A DNA stretch of 64,000 nt from Companilactobacillus bobalius (GCF_009764355.1 NZ_LNUA01000076.1:169657-233656), one strand, 5' to 3'. Shown: positions 9,121 to 18,489, counted from the stretch's first letter. Numbers and translations are program-made. Notes: generated from the sequence alone by a model not told the origin.

Positions 9121-9870
9121 ATGAAAAAAGTTTTATCTATCGCTTTATTAAGTACAGTAGTATTAGCAGGAGTATTCACTTCAACAAATACTGCTCAAGC
9201 CGCAGTTTCAACTGGTAACAACCAAGTTAAAGTTGAAAAGGGTGACTCTTATAAGAACATTGCTGAAGCTAACGGAATTAGTATTTCCGCACTTGAACAA
9301 GCAAACGGCCGTGAAGTTGGCGGATTTGACTTGATTTTCCCAGGAGATGTTATTACATTACCTGGTTCAACAGCAACAACTACAACTGATAATACAAATA
9401 CACAAGCATCACAAAATGTATTACCAACAACACAAACATCAACAGATACTACTACACAAGCATCAAATGATACACAAAATACTGATACTACAACAACACA
9501 AGATACAAGTGCTCAACAAGCAACTACACAAAACACAACGGATAGTTCACAAGCTACAACACAAGCTGCTTCTACACAAACAACAAGTACAACATCATCA
9601 ACAGCTAGTGGTACATTTAAAATTAGTTTCTATGATCCATCTGTTTTAGGTTCAAATATGGGTTACGGTGGTGTCGCTGCTAATCTTTTAGTATTCCCTA
9701 AGGGTACACAATTAAAGATTACTTTAGCAGACGGAACAGTATTGTACAGAACTGTAAATGATACAGGAACATTCGCTAATTCAAACTCACAACAATTAGA
9801 TGTTGCTATGCCTAGTTCATCAATTCCTTCATATGGTGTAACTACAGCTTCAGTTGAAGTAATTTCTTAA
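9121..9870 (+). CDS. Secreted LysM protein with C-terminal double-psi barrel (3D-like) domain
   Basis: A 249-residue exported protein. The signal peptide ends near residue 28 (NTAQAA). One LysM domain spans about 33-80 (VEKGDSYKNIAEANGISISA, ending PGDVITLP). A Thr/Gln/Ser-rich linker of low complexity covers about 82-162, and a C-terminal domain about 165-249 (KISFYDP, YGGVAANL, VNDTGTF, QQLDVAMPS). The last part resembles 3D/RlpA-type double-psi barrels seen in cell-wall hydrolases; the expected Asp of NDTGTF and Asp of LDVAMP are present. Role: peptidoglycan-bound, possibly lytic. AAGGATG lies upstream of the ATG. Confidence 0.8.
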   Translation: MKKVLSIALLSTVVLAGVFTSTNTAQAAVSTGNNQVKVEKGDSYKNIAEANGISISALEQANGREVGGFDLIFPGDVITLPGSTATTTTDNTNTQASQNVLPTTQTSTDTTTQASNDTQNTDTTTTQDTSAQQATTQNTTDSSQATTQAASTQTTSTTSSTASGTFKISFYDPSVLGSNMGYGGVAANLLVFPKGTQLKITLADGTVLYRTVNDTGTFANSNSQQLDVAMPSSSIPSYGVTTASVEVIS

Positions 9871-9898
9871 TTACTAAAAAATATAAAGACAATTGCAG

Positions 9899-9930
9899 AA
9901 GTCTCTCTATTAATTTAGAGGGACTTTTTT
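9899..9930 (+). terminator. Terminator after the LysM gene
   Basis: AAGTCTCTCT pairs with AGAGGGACTT (one G-U pair) and is followed by a T run. From 9931 to 10148 I see only AT-rich sequence with no supported gene. Confidence 0.8.
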
Positions 9931-10148
9931 AATAAATGTTTAATTTTTCTAATATTATTTAGTGTTAGAAAATAAATTTATAATTTTTTTATTCTTAAAA
10001 AAATATAGTTTATTCGTTATAAAAGTTGTCACGGTAGACTTGATCAAAGGTTGTAAAACGGGCATTTTACTAAATGCCATGTTATAAATGACACTTGGCA
10101 TGAAAACATAAAATTAGAAAATTAACTGAAAAAACTTATTTTTATTGA

Positions 10149-10177
10149 TTGACAATTTAAAAATTAGATTGTATTAT
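10149..10177 (+). promoter_or_regulatory. Promoter of the methionine uptake operon
   Basis: TTGACA (10149-10154), exactly 17 bases, then TATTAT (10172-10177). It starts just upstream of the first T-box leader. Confidence 0.8.
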
Positions 10178-10194
10178 CAAATCATCAATTAACA

Positions 10195-10488
10195 AAAGAC
10201 ATTTATTAAACAAAGTGATCGGGGGAAGTAATTCAACCTCGTTAGTACAGAAAACCTCTATTTGCTGAGATGAGGGCGACGACTTGAATGAAAATGACCC
10301 GTGATTGGTGCGCTGAATCCTTTCGGATAAAGATGCAATGGTTGGTACCCTTTACAGTACACGCGTATAGAAATTTTGTACGTTGTTAAGGGGATAAGTG
10401 TAAATTTATTCCGAATTAGAATGGTACCGCGCAATAGCCGCTTCTAAACATGAACATAGTCTGTTCATGTTTGGAAGTGGCTTTTTTG
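10195..10488 (+). promoter_or_regulatory. T-box riboswitch 1, methionine-specific
   Basis: A tRNA-sensing leader. The stem I element AGTACAGAAA (about 10245) is followed by the GCTGAGATGAGG region and GAAAATGACCC, where ATG at 10294-10296 fits a methionine specifier codon. The T-box GAATGGTACCGCGC is at 10419-10432; its TGGT loop matches the ACCA end of tRNA-Met. A terminator stem (CCGCTTCTAAACATGAAC with GTTCATGTTTGGAAGTGG) and T run at 10439-10488 follow. Uncharged tRNA-Met should favour the antiterminator and turn on metQ and the genes after it. Confidence 0.92.
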
Positions 10489-10538
10489 TTTTTATAGATA
10501 TTTTTGGTTAGTTAAGAAACAAGTAAGGTGGGAAAAAA

Positions 10539-11357
10539 ATGAGTAAATTTAAGAATTTGGGTAAGGTAATCCTATTAGCTTTTACAGCATTATTTATTTT
10601 CGTATTAGCTGGTTGTGGTAACCAAAATAAGGAACAAACAGTTAAAGTCGGAATCAATCCTTCAGATGCTGCAATTTGGAAAGTGGTAAAGAAAAATGTA
10701 AAGAGTGAAGGTATCAACTTAAAGGTCGTTGAGTTTAATGATTACAATCAACCTAACACGGCTTTGGTCCAAGGGGAAGTTGATATCAACGCTTACCAAC
10801 ACACATTCTTCTTAAATTCATGGAATAAAGCACATCATTCAGATCTAGTATCAATTGGTAAAACAGTTATTCAACCAATGTCTCTATATTCACACAAGAT
10901 CACAAAGCTTAGTCAATTGAAGAACGGTGCTAAGATCGCCATTCCTAACGATGCTTCTAATGAAGCCCGTGCATTACAATTGCTAGAAGCTAATGGACTT
11001 TTGAAACTTGATAGTGGTGTTAAATTACCATCAACAAAGAACATCAAAGAAAACAAATTGAATTTGAAGTTCACAACACTTGATGCTGCACAAACAGCTC
11101 GTTCATTGGATGATGTTGATGCCGCAATCGTTAATGGTAATGTTGCTAGTGATGCCAAACTTGATCCATCAAAGGCTGTTGTAACTGAAAAAGTTAATAA
11201 GAAGTCACAACCTTGGATCAATATCATTGTTACTCAAAAGAAGAACAAGGATAACAAGACTTACAAGAAAGTCGTTAAAGCATTCCAAACGAAATCAGTT
11301 GCTAAAGAAATCAAGAAGGTTTACGGCGAAAGTGCTGTACCAGCTTGGAATAAGTAA
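10539..11357 (+). CDS. metQ: Methionine ABC transporter substrate-binding lipoprotein (copy 1)
   Basis: A 272-residue lipoprotein of the NlpA/MetQ family. The signal peptide ends in the lipobox FVLAGC, with Cys26 as lipid site. The binding protein follows, with the family segments VEFNDYNQPNTALVQGEVDI, IGKTVIQPMSLYSHKI and IPNDASNEARALQLLE. It captures methionine outside the membrane for MetN/MetI. It is the first gene after T-box 1 and is followed 30 bases later by an M20 peptidase gene. A second metQ lies at the end of the same operon. Confidence 0.93.
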   Translation: MSKFKNLGKVILLAFTALFIFVLAGCGNQNKEQTVKVGINPSDAAIWKVVKKNVKSEGINLKVVEFNDYNQPNTALVQGEVDINAYQHTFFLNSWNKAHHSDLVSIGKTVIQPMSLYSHKITKLSQLKNGAKIAIPNDASNEARALQLLEANGLLKLDSGVKLPSTKNIKENKLNLKFTTLDAAQTARSLDDVDAAIVNGNVASDAKLDPSKAVVTEKVNKKSQPWINIIVTQKKNKDNKTYKKVVKAFQTKSVAKEIKKVYGESAVPAWNK

Positions 11358-11387
11358 AATGTTTTAAAAATTTGAGGAGGTTTTCAT

Positions 11388-12722
11388 ATGTCAAAATTAT
11401 CAGATCCATTAATTCAGAAGTCGATTGAAGATTTAAAGCAATATATCGCACTACCATCCGTTTCAGCAAAGAATCAATCTATTACTGAGACAGCCGAATT
11501 CCTTAAGAATTTACTACAAGACTTTGGAGCAGATGCAACAGTTTGGGATGAATATGAATATCCAGTTGTTTTCGCCGAAATTAAACCTAAGAAGCCAAGT
11601 GATACCACAATTCTTATTTACAATCATTACGATGTTCAACCGGAAGAACCAGTAGAACTTTGGAATTCAGATCCGTTTGAATTAAAGATCACTGATGACA
11701 AGTTCATTGGACGTGGAGTTTCTGATTGTAAAGCTGATTTGATCAGTCGAATTACTGCTTTGAAGATTTATCGTCAAGAACATGGTGATTTACCTTGCAA
11801 CATTAAGTTCTTAGTTGAAGGACAAGAAGAAGTTGCTAGTCGTCACTTAGAAGACTATTTGAAGAAATATTCAGACAAACTATCTGCTGATTTGATAATT
11901 TGGGAATCAGGATACAAGAATGAAAAAGAACAATTTAATTTCACTGGTGGTAATAAAGGGGTTCTATGTTTTGAATTAGAAGCTACTTCTGCCAATATTG
12001 ATCTTCATTCATCATTTGCCGCTGTAGTTGATTCAGCTACATGGAGATTAGCTCAAGCATTAGATGCTTTGAGAACTCCAGAAGGTGATATTAAGATTCC
12101 TGGTTTCTACGATGATGTTGTTGAACCTTCTCAAAGAGAAATTGATTTAGTTAATAAAGCTACTACACCTGATTTGAAATCTAAGTGGGACTTACAAGTA
12201 CCATTATTGAAGAACAAATCAGTTAATTACAATTTGACATTTAATCCTACTATTAATATAGAAGGAATTAGCAGTGGCTGGGAAGGCGAAGGAGTAAAAA
12301 CTGTTACTCCTAAAGCTGCCAAGGCTAAATTGGAATTCAGATTGGTACCTAATCAAGATCCACATGATCTTTTTGATAAGTTAACTAAATATTTGAATGA
12401 TCAAGGTTTTAAAGATATTAAAGTTAAATATCTATTGGGTGAAAAAGGCTATCGTTGGGATCTAGACAGTCCAATTGTTAATAAGTTAATTGGAACTGCT
12501 GAAGACTTCTTTGGAGGGGCTGATAAGGTTGAAGCATTACCATCAAGTCCTGGTACTGGTCCAATGTACTTATTAAATGAATATACTCACGCTTCAATTG
12601 TTTCAACTGGTGTAAGTTATTCTAAGGCTGGCAATCATGCCCCTAACGAAAATATTAGAATTAAAGATTACCTAGACTTCATTGATTTCTTTGATCAATT
12701 CTTAGGTAAATTAAGGGAGTAA
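11388..12722 (+). CDS. M20-family dipeptidase
   Basis: A 444-residue cytoplasmic metallopeptidase. Metal and catalytic residues are visible: His80 and Asp82 in NHYDVQP, Asp113 in [10 protein letters not shown], the pair Glu147-Glu148 in VEGQEEVAS, and late His residues in EYTHASIV and [15 protein letters not shown] precedes the ATG. It sits between metQ and metN (7 bases to metN) and shares their T-box control. It may therefore release methionine from small peptides while the ABC transporter imports the free amino acid; that link is inferred from the operon. The exact substrate is unknown. Confidence 0.9.
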   Translation: MSKLSDPLIQKSIEDLKQYIALPSVSAKNQSITETAEFLKNLLQDFGADATVWDEYEYPVVFAEIKPKKPSDTTILIYNHYDVQPEEPVELWNSDPFELKITDDKFIGRGVSDCKADLISRITALKIYRQEHGDLPCNIKFLVEGQEEVASRHLEDYLKKYSDKLSADLIIWESGYKNEKEQFNFTGGNKGVLCFELEATSANIDLHSSFAAVVDSATWRLAQALDALRTPEGDIKIPGFYDDVVEPSQREIDLVNKATTPDLKSKWDLQVPLLKNKSVNYNLTFNPTINIEGISSGWEGEGVKTVTPKAAKAKLEFRLVPNQDPHDLFDKLTKYLNDQGFKDIKVKYLLGEKGYRWDLDSPIVNKLIGTAEDFFGGADKVEALPSSPGTGPMYLLNEYTHASIVSTGVSYSKAGNHAPNENIRIKDYLDFIDFFDQFLGKLRE

Positions 12723-12729
12723 TTATTAT

Positions 12730-13788
12730 ATGGCAGAACAAAATGGGATAATTCAGCTAAAAGATATTGATGTTACTTTTCATAATGAAGGCAAAACAAT
12801 TGAAGCTGTGAAAGACGTTTCGATTAACGTTAACAAAGGTGATGTGTTTGGTGTTATTGGATACTCTGGTGCCGGAAAAAGTACTTTGGTTCGTGTAATT
12901 AATTTATTACAAAAACCAACTTCAGGAACAGTTGTAGTTAATGACCAAAACTTAACACAATTGAGTGCTAAGGATTTACGTAAGGCACGTCGTAATATTG
13001 GAATGATTTTCCAACACTTTAATTTGATGAATTCATTAACTGTTTATGGAAATGTTGATTTTCCATTACGTGATTCAGGACTAAGTAAAGCTGAACGTAA
13101 ACAAAAAATTGATAAATTATTGGATATTGTTGGTCTATCTGATCGTGCTAAGAACTATCCATCACAGCTATCAGGTGGTCAAAAACAACGTGTTGCGATT
13201 GCTCGTGCTTTAGCAAATGATCCCGAAATTTTGATTTCAGATGAAGCTACTAGTGCTCTAGATCCAAAAACTACCACTGAAATTTTGAATCTACTAGGAC
13301 GTTTGAATGAAGAATTAGGTATCACAATCGTTATCATCACACATGAAATGGATGCTATCAAACAAGTATGTAATCGTGTTGCAGTTATGGAAAATGGTGA
13401 ATTGATTGAAGAAGGCAGTTTGCTATCAATCTTCGGTAACCCTAAGCAACAACTTACAAAAGATTTTGTTAATACATCTACTCATATTGGTTCAGTTCTT
13501 GATGAAATTAGAGATAGTGGAATTGTTGATAAACTTTCCGGTCGTCTGATCGAATTGAATTATATCGGTGATTCAACTAATGAACCAATTGTTGTTGAAC
13601 TTTATAAACGTTTCCAAGTTGAAGCTAACATTCTTTTCAGTAATATTGAAAGATTACAAAGTACCACAGTTGGAATTATGTTATTCGCTTTGACAGGAGA
13701 CGATGACAAAGTTGAACAAGCTATTCAATACTTAAATAGTTTAAAAGTTAATGTTAAAGAAATATCTTTAAAGAAAGAGGGCGAATAA
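12730..13788 (+). CDS. metN: Methionine ABC transporter ATP-binding protein
   Basis: A 352-residue ATPase. Walker A is GYSGAGKST (residues 44-52), the signature LSGGQKQR, Walker [13 protein letters not shown] and the switch His in VIITHEMD. The C-terminal 90 residues form the NIL regulatory domain ([20 protein letters not shown]) typical of MetN, where bound methionine inhibits transport in E. coli. It is followed four bases later by metI. Confidence 0.95.
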   Translation: MAEQNGIIQLKDIDVTFHNEGKTIEAVKDVSINVNKGDVFGVIGYSGAGKSTLVRVINLLQKPTSGTVVVNDQNLTQLSAKDLRKARRNIGMIFQHFNLMNSLTVYGNVDFPLRDSGLSKAERKQKIDKLLDIVGLSDRAKNYPSQLSGGQKQRVAIARALANDPEILISDEATSALDPKTTTEILNLLGRLNEELGITIVIITHEMDAIKQVCNRVAVMENGELIEEGSLLSIFGNPKQQLTKDFVNTSTHIGSVLDEIRDSGIVDKLSGRLIELNYIGDSTNEPIVVELYKRFQVEANILFSNIERLQSTTVGIMLFALTGDDDKVEQAIQYLNSLKVNVKEISLKKEGE

Positions 13789-13791
13789 TTC

Positions 13792-14481
13792 ATGGCAGAT
13801 TTAGTAAATAAATTTCTTCCTAACGTTGTAGCTAATTGGGAAGGTGACAATGGTTTCGTAATAGCCATTTGGCAAACACTTTATATGACATTTGTCAGTG
13901 CATTATTTGCTGGAATTATCGGAATTATCTTAGGAATTCTGCTAGTTGTAACAGCTGATGATGGAATTACTCCACATAAGACTTTTTATACTTGCTTAGA
14001 CAAGTTGGTTAACCTATTCAGATCAATACCATTTATTATTCTATTGGCTGTTATTGGACCATTTACAAAGTTGATTGTTGGTCAAACAATTGGACCTACT
14101 GGTGCTTTAGTACCGTTAGTTATCGGAACAGCACCATTCTTTGCTAGACAAGTTCAATTAGCTCTAGTTGAAGTTGATCACGGTGTGATTGAAGCTGCTG
14201 AAGCAATCGGTCTTTCACCAATTAAAATTATTTTTAGAGTTTACTTGCGCGAAGGTCTACCAGAATTGATCCGTTCAGGAACTCTAACAATTATCAGTTT
14301 GATTGGTTTAACTGCCATGGCCGGTGCTGTTGGTGGTGGTGGTCTTGGTAACATGGCCATTTCTGTCGGTTATCAAAGATTTGAAAATGATGTAACTATT
14401 GTATCTATGTTATTTATCTTAGTTTTAGTGTTTGTTATTCAAGGACTTGGCGATTTTGCCGTCCGTAAACTTGAACATTAG
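13792..14481 (+). CDS. metI: Methionine ABC transporter permease
   Basis: A 229-residue integral membrane protein with about five helices. It has the EAA-loop signature of ABC importers (EAAEAIGLSPIKIIFRVYL, followed by EGLPELI) that docks onto MetN, and the AGAVGGGGLGNMAI segment common in MetI. AAGAGGG precedes its ATG. Its stop codon is followed at once by the second T-box leader. Confidence 0.94.
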   Translation: MADLVNKFLPNVVANWEGDNGFVIAIWQTLYMTFVSALFAGIIGIILGILLVVTADDGITPHKTFYTCLDKLVNLFRSIPFIILLAVIGPFTKLIVGQTIGPTGALVPLVIGTAPFFARQVQLALVEVDHGVIEAAEAIGLSPIKIIFRVYLREGLPELIRSGTLTIISLIGLTAMAGAVGGGGLGNMAISVGYQRFENDVTIVSMLFILVLVFVIQGLGDFAVRKLEH

Positions 14482-14485
14482 ATAA

Positions 14486-14748
14486 CAAGTTGATCGGAAA
14501 AGTAACTTATTGAATTTTGTACAGAAAGCCTCAGGTGCTGAGATGAGGACAAAGCAGTAAGTGAAAATGATCCGTGATTGGTATCCCTGAATTTTTTAAG
14601 GGGTGATGGCCGGTACCCATTATCGTACACGCATGCAATGCATGTTATTAAGGAAAGCAGATGTGAATTTGCTTTTAAAATAGAATGGTACCGCGCAAAA
14701 GGCGCTTCTATCTTAGACAAATGATGTCTAGTTAGGAGCGCCTTTTTG
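14486..14748 (+). promoter_or_regulatory. T-box riboswitch 2, methionine-specific, inside the operon
   Basis: It has the same architecture as T-box 1: GTACAGAAAGCCTC, GGTGCTGAGATGAGG and GTGAAAATGATCC with a likely specifier ATG at 14567-14569. The T-box AGAATGGTACCGCGC is at 14683-14697, and the terminator at 14701-14747 (GGCGCTTCTATCTTAGACA with TGTCTAGTTAGGAGCGCC and T5). It begins within five bases of the metI stop and I see no clear promoter between them. It therefore probably attenuates read-through transcription before the second metQ. Confidence 0.9.
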
Positions 14749-14783
14749 TATATAGGGATTTAAATATGAGGAGGAGTTTCATT

Positions 14784-15623
14784 ATGAAAAAAAATAAAAT
14801 TAAAGCTATATTTTTGTTAGTTGTTGCCACATTCAGTTTGTTTTTGTTGGCAGGTTGTGGAAGTAATTCTTCAGCCAGTTCAACTAAAGAAAAGACTGTA
14901 AAAATAGGTATTACAGGGTCTGATGATGAAGTGTTAAAAGCTGTTGCTAAGAAAGTTAAAAAAGAGGGTATCAACATTAAAATTGTTGAATTCTCAGATT
15001 ACAGTCAACCAAATACAGCCTTGGATCAAGGGGAAATTGATTTGAATGCCTTCCAAACAGTTATTTTCCAAAATGACTGGAACAAGAAACATAAGACACA
15101 TATCGTTTCAATCGGTTCAACCGTAATTGCCCCAATGGCTCTATATTCAAAGAAGATCAAGAAAGTTAGCCAAATCAAGAATGGTGATAAAATTGCCGTT
15201 GCCAACGATGCCACAAATGAAGCCCGTGGATTAACATTACTAGAAAGTGCCGGCTTGATTAAGTTGGATAACGCCAAAGTTCCTGGTTTAAAAGATATTA
15301 CAGAAAATAAATTGAATCTAAAGATCACACCATTAGATGCTGCCCAAACAGCTAAGTCAATGGATGACGTTACAGCATCAGTAGTTAATAGTGGAGTTGC
15401 TAACGATTCAAAACTAGATCCTAAGACAGCCGTTTATAGAGAAAAAATCACAGCCAAATCAAAACCATATGTAAATGTTATTTCAGCTAATAAGAAAGAC
15501 AAAGATAATCCTACATACAAGAAGATTGTTAAAGCATATCAATCAAAAGATATTGCCAAAGTTATTAAGAATGAATTCCACGGATATGAACAACCAGCTT
15601 GGAATTATAAAGTATTGAATTAG
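14784..15623 (+). CDS. metQ: Methionine ABC transporter substrate-binding lipoprotein (copy 2)
   Basis: A 279-residue MetQ paralog. I chose the ATG at 14784, which follows AGGAGGAG; an upstream ATG at 14766 would place that site inside the gene. Lipobox FLLAGC, Cys25. It shares with copy 1 the segments VEFSDYSQPNTALDQGEIDL, VIAPMALYSKKI and ANDATNEARGL. The residues lining the pocket differ in places, so the two proteins may differ in affinity or in D-/L-methionine or peptide preference; that is inference. It has its own T-box. Confidence 0.92.
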   Translation: MKKNKIKAIFLLVVATFSLFLLAGCGSNSSASSTKEKTVKIGITGSDDEVLKAVAKKVKKEGINIKIVEFSDYSQPNTALDQGEIDLNAFQTVIFQNDWNKKHKTHIVSIGSTVIAPMALYSKKIKKVSQIKNGDKIAVANDATNEARGLTLLESAGLIKLDNAKVPGLKDITENKLNLKITPLDAAQTAKSMDDVTASVVNSGVANDSKLDPKTAVYREKITAKSKPYVNVISANKKDKDNPTYKKIVKAYQSKDIAKVIKNEFHGYEQPAWNYKVLN

Positions 15624-15745
15624 AGGGTGGAGAATGACGGTTAGATTCTGAGCATTTGCCTAAGAACTGGAATTATCCGCCGTACCTGCGGATGATTTCA
15701 GCTCTGTAGCAAAGCACAGGAATCTGTCATTCGGAACCCGTTTTA
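15620..15745 (+). repeat. Structured repeat family 2, unit A
   Basis: A nested hairpin with a conserved outer arm (TTAGAGGGTGGAG with GGAACCCGTTTT), a variable stem (GAATGAC with GTCATTC), a conserved middle arm (TTAGATTCTGAGCATTTGC with GCAAAGCACAGGAATCT) and a variable inner hairpin (CTGGAATTATCCGC with GCGGATGATTTCAG). It overlaps the metQ stop codon and is followed by unit B. Confidence 0.75.
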
Positions 15746-15747
15746 AA

Positions 15748-15868
15748 TTAGAGGGTGGAGCAGGCCTGCTTAGATTCTGAGCATTTGCAGGACTTTGCGA
15801 ATTGGCTGCGGGGCAGACAGTTTGTGAAGTCAGGCAAAGCACAGGAATCTGGCCTGTGGAACCCGTTT
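15748..15868 (+). repeat. Structured repeat family 2, unit B
   Basis: It has the same conserved arms as unit A, but the variable stem is now CAGGCC with GGCCTG and the inner hairpin is GACTTTGCGAATTGGCTGC with GCAGACAGTTTGTGAAGTC. Pairing is kept while sequence changes. The stretch 15869-15988 after it shows no gene I can support. Confidence 0.75.
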
Positions 15869-15988
15869 GCTGCATACTTGAGGATAAAAATAAATACCAC
15901 AATCCCCAAAGACCAAAATTATCAAATTACCGAGTATCAAAAGAGAGGGCTCCAAACTACCACCAAAGAATAGAACAACTACCACACC

Positions 15989-16023
15989 AAAAAACGTCTA
16001 GAATAATTTCTAGGCGTTTTTTG
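15989..16023 (+). terminator. Terminator hairpin
   Basis: AAAACGTCTAGAA and TTTCTAGGCGTTTT with a T run. It closes the metQ transcript before the regulator at 16098. Confidence 0.8.
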
Positions 16024-16097
16024 TAACGAAAGATAACACATTTCACAAAATTTATTTTAAAATGGAGATAACAAGTAAAGCAAAGTCAGGGATATAT

Positions 16098-16916
16098 ATG
16101 AAAGATTTAGGGACGGTTATTAAAGAACTGCGAAAAGATAAGAAACTTACACAAAAAGAATTAGCAGAGGGTATTTGTGCTCAATCGATGTTGTCAGCTA
16201 TTGAAAATAACGTTTATGTTCCTAATGCTAATTTATTGATCAAGTTAGCTACTAAACTGGAAGTAAGTTTGGATCAAGTTAGTTTGGCAACTAATTTTCC
16301 TATCAGTTCAAAATACAATTTTAATGATAAAGTGGATGACCTTTGTAATAATCATCAGTATCAGGAATTATATGATTTTTTGATGCAGGATAAGGTTTTA
16401 GATAATTTAAAAACCAGTTTACAAATGCAAGCTTATTACTATTATTTAGGGGTAGCACAGATACAGACTAATGCTATTTCTGAGGCTAAGCAGTCGTTGA
16501 ATTTGTCGCTGGCAGAGGTCAATCCTAAACATCCCAATACTTTAGGACGTCTGGCTTATATGGCTATTGGTTATGTTCATAGTCTGGAAAATCAAAAAGA
16601 TTTAGCGGAGGAATATATTAATAAAGCCTTTAGAAATTGGGATGAATTTTCTTATGAGGAAAATCAAAATGCTCTTTATTATTTAGCTGCATTGATTTAC
16701 TTCAAATTAAATGATTATCAAGATTCGACTGCCTATATAGCTGACGGAATTGGTTTTATTGCAAAACACAATTCTCACTATATGTTGGCTAATTGTTATT
16801 TTCTGTTGGCTCGTTTGGCATTGGTAGCTCACAACGATGATGAACGTCTGGAAGCTAATAGACGTAAGGATTTGTTTACAGAACTATACGGTGAAAATAT
16901 TTTTGAAGAATTTTAA
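16098..16916 (+). CDS. Rgg/PlcR-type regulator: XRE helix-turn-helix plus TPR region
   Basis: A 272-residue regulator. The N-terminal XRE domain covers about 5-62 (IKELRKDKKLTQKELAEGI, ENNVYVPNANLLIKLATKLE). The remainder is all-helical with TPR-like repeats (AYYYYLGVAQIQTNAISEAK, TLGRLAYMAIGYVHSLENQK), as in Rgg/PlcR regulators that often sense short peptides. I used the ATG at 16098, with AGGGAT upstream, rather than the longer frame from 16062. No peptide gene is visible beside it, so its ligand and target are unknown. Confidence 0.8.
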   Translation: MKDLGTVIKELRKDKKLTQKELAEGICAQSMLSAIENNVYVPNANLLIKLATKLEVSLDQVSLATNFPISSKYNFNDKVDDLCNNHQYQELYDFLMQDKVLDNLKTSLQMQAYYYYLGVAQIQTNAISEAKQSLNLSLAEVNPKHPNTLGRLAYMAIGYVHSLENQKDLAEEYINKAFRNWDEFSYEENQNALYYLAALIYFKLNDYQDSTAYIADGIGFIAKHNSHYMLANCYFLLARLALVAHNDDERLEANRRKDLFTELYGENIFEEF

Positions 16917-16992
16917 AATATCAGAATACTGATTTTTAATTAGAGACCAAATTTCGTAAGATGACTCCATAAATTAGATAGGGGATGCTCTT

Positions 16993-17397
16993 ATGAAAAA
17001 ATTATTTACTAATAGTATTGAAATCAACTCTAATCTTAAAACGGTGACGGATATTTTGGTGAATGCTTTTACCTTGGCTAAATGGAATTATGCCATTTCA
17101 GAAGTTACTGAAGTGAGTGTTAACGAATTTGCAATTCATCGAGATGAACCTGCTATAAATCAAGATGAAATTATGACTGTTGAACAAAATGATAATGAAG
17201 TAGCTTATGTAAGTAAAGGCGGAAAACTAGAATATCAATTAACTTTTCAGACTTTTCAAACTAACAATCATGTATTAGTAACAGAGAACTTTTACATCTT
17301 GAATGACTTTAGTTTGCCGGAAACTTTAATTTTACCAATTACTAAAAGAGCCTTTAACCAGAATTTGAAAGCATTGAAAAAAATGATTGAAGTATGA
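16993..17397 (+). CDS. SRPBCC (START-like) family small protein
   Basis: A 134-residue soluble protein starting MKKLFTNSIEINSNLKTVTD. The beta-strand pattern, a helix near the N-terminus (VTDILVNAFTLAKWNYAI) and the C-terminal amphipathic helix (AFNQNLKALKKMIEV) fit the SRPBCC/polyketide-cyclase-like fold that binds hydrophobic ligands. GGGGATG is a few bases upstream. Ligand unknown. It follows the Rgg-type regulator at 76 bases and may be its target; this is inference from position. Confidence 0.65.
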   Translation: MKKLFTNSIEINSNLKTVTDILVNAFTLAKWNYAISEVTEVSVNEFAIHRDEPAINQDEIMTVEQNDNEVAYVSKGGKLEYQLTFQTFQTNNHVLVTENFYILNDFSLPETLILPITKRAFNQNLKALKKMIEV

Positions 17398-17434
17398 AAA
17401 AAGCGTGGTCACTTTTGAGTGATTACGCTTTTTG
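17396..17434. terminator. Bidirectional terminator
   Basis: AAAAAGCGTGGTCAC and GTGATTACGCTTTTT. It overlaps the last codons of the convergent minus-strand gene. Confidence 0.8.
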
Positions 17435-18100
17435 TGGTTGATATTTTCCGTGAATAACGACCTTCATCCCTGAAGGAACATTTTCATAGATCCATTTACA
17501 GTCGGGAACAGATAGGTGGACACATCCATGAGATGAAGGTTCTCTACCTAAAGTCTTGGCGATTGATTTAACATAAGTTCCTTGTTCATCGGTTGGTGTT
17601 GTGTGGAAAAGGTATTCACCATGATTCAAAAAGGAAACGTAGTAGTATGCTCCTAATTTCAAAGGTGCTGTGTAGAAGAAATCACCACGCTCGTTTTGAA
17701 TATGGTAAGTTCCTCTAGGAGTCGTATCATGCTTACCGGTTGATGAGTACATCTCATATAGATTGGTTTTGCCGTCTTTAATGTAAACACGTTGAGTCGT
17801 GATATCGACATCAATCCAGGCTTTAGGATATTTGTATAGATCTGGATATTCTTTTTTTTCGGAAGCACTGTTATATTTGAAATTTTCTAACTTCACCATA
17901 TGTTTATCATCTTTAACATTTAATGGCGAAGGAGTTTTTTTCTTTAATTTCTTCTTAGCCTGCTTTTTTTTGATGACTTGTTGTTGAGCCTCAGCCTGAT
18001 TTTTTTTAGCTGAAGTATCTGAAACATGCCAAACAATTATTCCCAATATTAAAACTGAAAGTGCGGATAAAACAATAGTATAAATTTTCCTACGATTCAT
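17423..18100 (-). CDS. L,D-transpeptidase (YkuD family), membrane-anchored
   Basis: A 225-residue protein. One N-terminal membrane helix (about 6-26) is followed by a Lys/Gln-rich linker (about 32-56) and a YkuD domain (about 95-220). The catalytic motif is SSHGCVHLSVPDC, with Cys193 the nucleophile and His191 part of the active site; HTTPTDEQG lies before it. These enzymes make or remodel 3-3 peptidoglycan links or attach proteins to the wall. I took the ATG at 18100, with GGGGAAA upstream; a TTG five codons earlier overlaps that site. Confidence 0.88.
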   Translation of the reverse strand: MNRRKIYTIVLSALSVLILGIIVWHVSDTSAKKNQAEAQQQVIKKKQAKKKLKKKTPSPLNVKDDKHMVKLENFKYNSASEKKEYPDLYKYPKAWIDVDITTQRVYIKDGKTNLYEMYSSTGKHDTTPRGTYHIQNERGDFFYTAPLKLGAYYYVSFLNHGEYLFHTTPTDEQGTYVKSIAKTLGREPSSHGCVHLSVPDCKWIYENVPSGMKVVIHGKYQPQKA

Positions 18101-18281
18101 TAAAAATTTCCCCAAACGTATATAATTATATTTATATTATACATGGCTTGTAGAAAAAAGCACTGTAACTAAGTAATACTTTTATGTGACATAATTGTAA
18201 GTTTTATGTAAGCAATTTAAATGTACTTATTTTTGAGAATAGATTAAGATGAATTTAACATAACAAAGGGGGAAAGCAATT

Positions 18282-18470
18282 ATGCATATTCCAATTAAAC
18301 GTTCCAACAATGATAGAGTACTTGCCGGAGTAATCGGTGGATTAGCTGAGCATTTCCAATGGAATTCAACCATTGCTAGAGTATTATGGGTTATTTTAGC
18401 TTTGACACCTTTACCAGGAATTATCGGTTATTTAGTACTCTGGTTACTAATGGAAAATCCAGAAGATTAA
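18282..18470 (+). CDS. PspC-domain small membrane protein (copy 1)
   Basis: A 62-residue protein made of one PspC domain: IPIKRSNNDRVLAGVIGGLA, a Trp-rich turn (FQWNSTIARVLWVIL) and a hydrophobic end (IIGYLVLWLLMENPED). PspC domains act in envelope stress sensing in other bacteria. AAAGGGGGAAAG precedes the ATG. It is followed 19 bases later by a close paralog. Confidence 0.88.
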   Translation: MHIPIKRSNNDRVLAGVIGGLAEHFQWNSTIARVLWVILALTPLPGIIGYLVLWLLMENPED

Positions 18471-18489
18471 ATTAAAGGGGGAGAGTACA

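Noticed and set aside
9347..9649. Gln/His-rich 100-codon frame
   Set aside because: It is a shifted reading of the Thr/Gln linker repeats in the LysM protein.
10270..10282. CTGAGATGAGG looked like the TPP riboswitch CTGAGA motif
   Set aside because: The rest of the leader has the T-box, the specifier region and the antiterminator of a T-box element, and the second leader has the same sequence in the same place.
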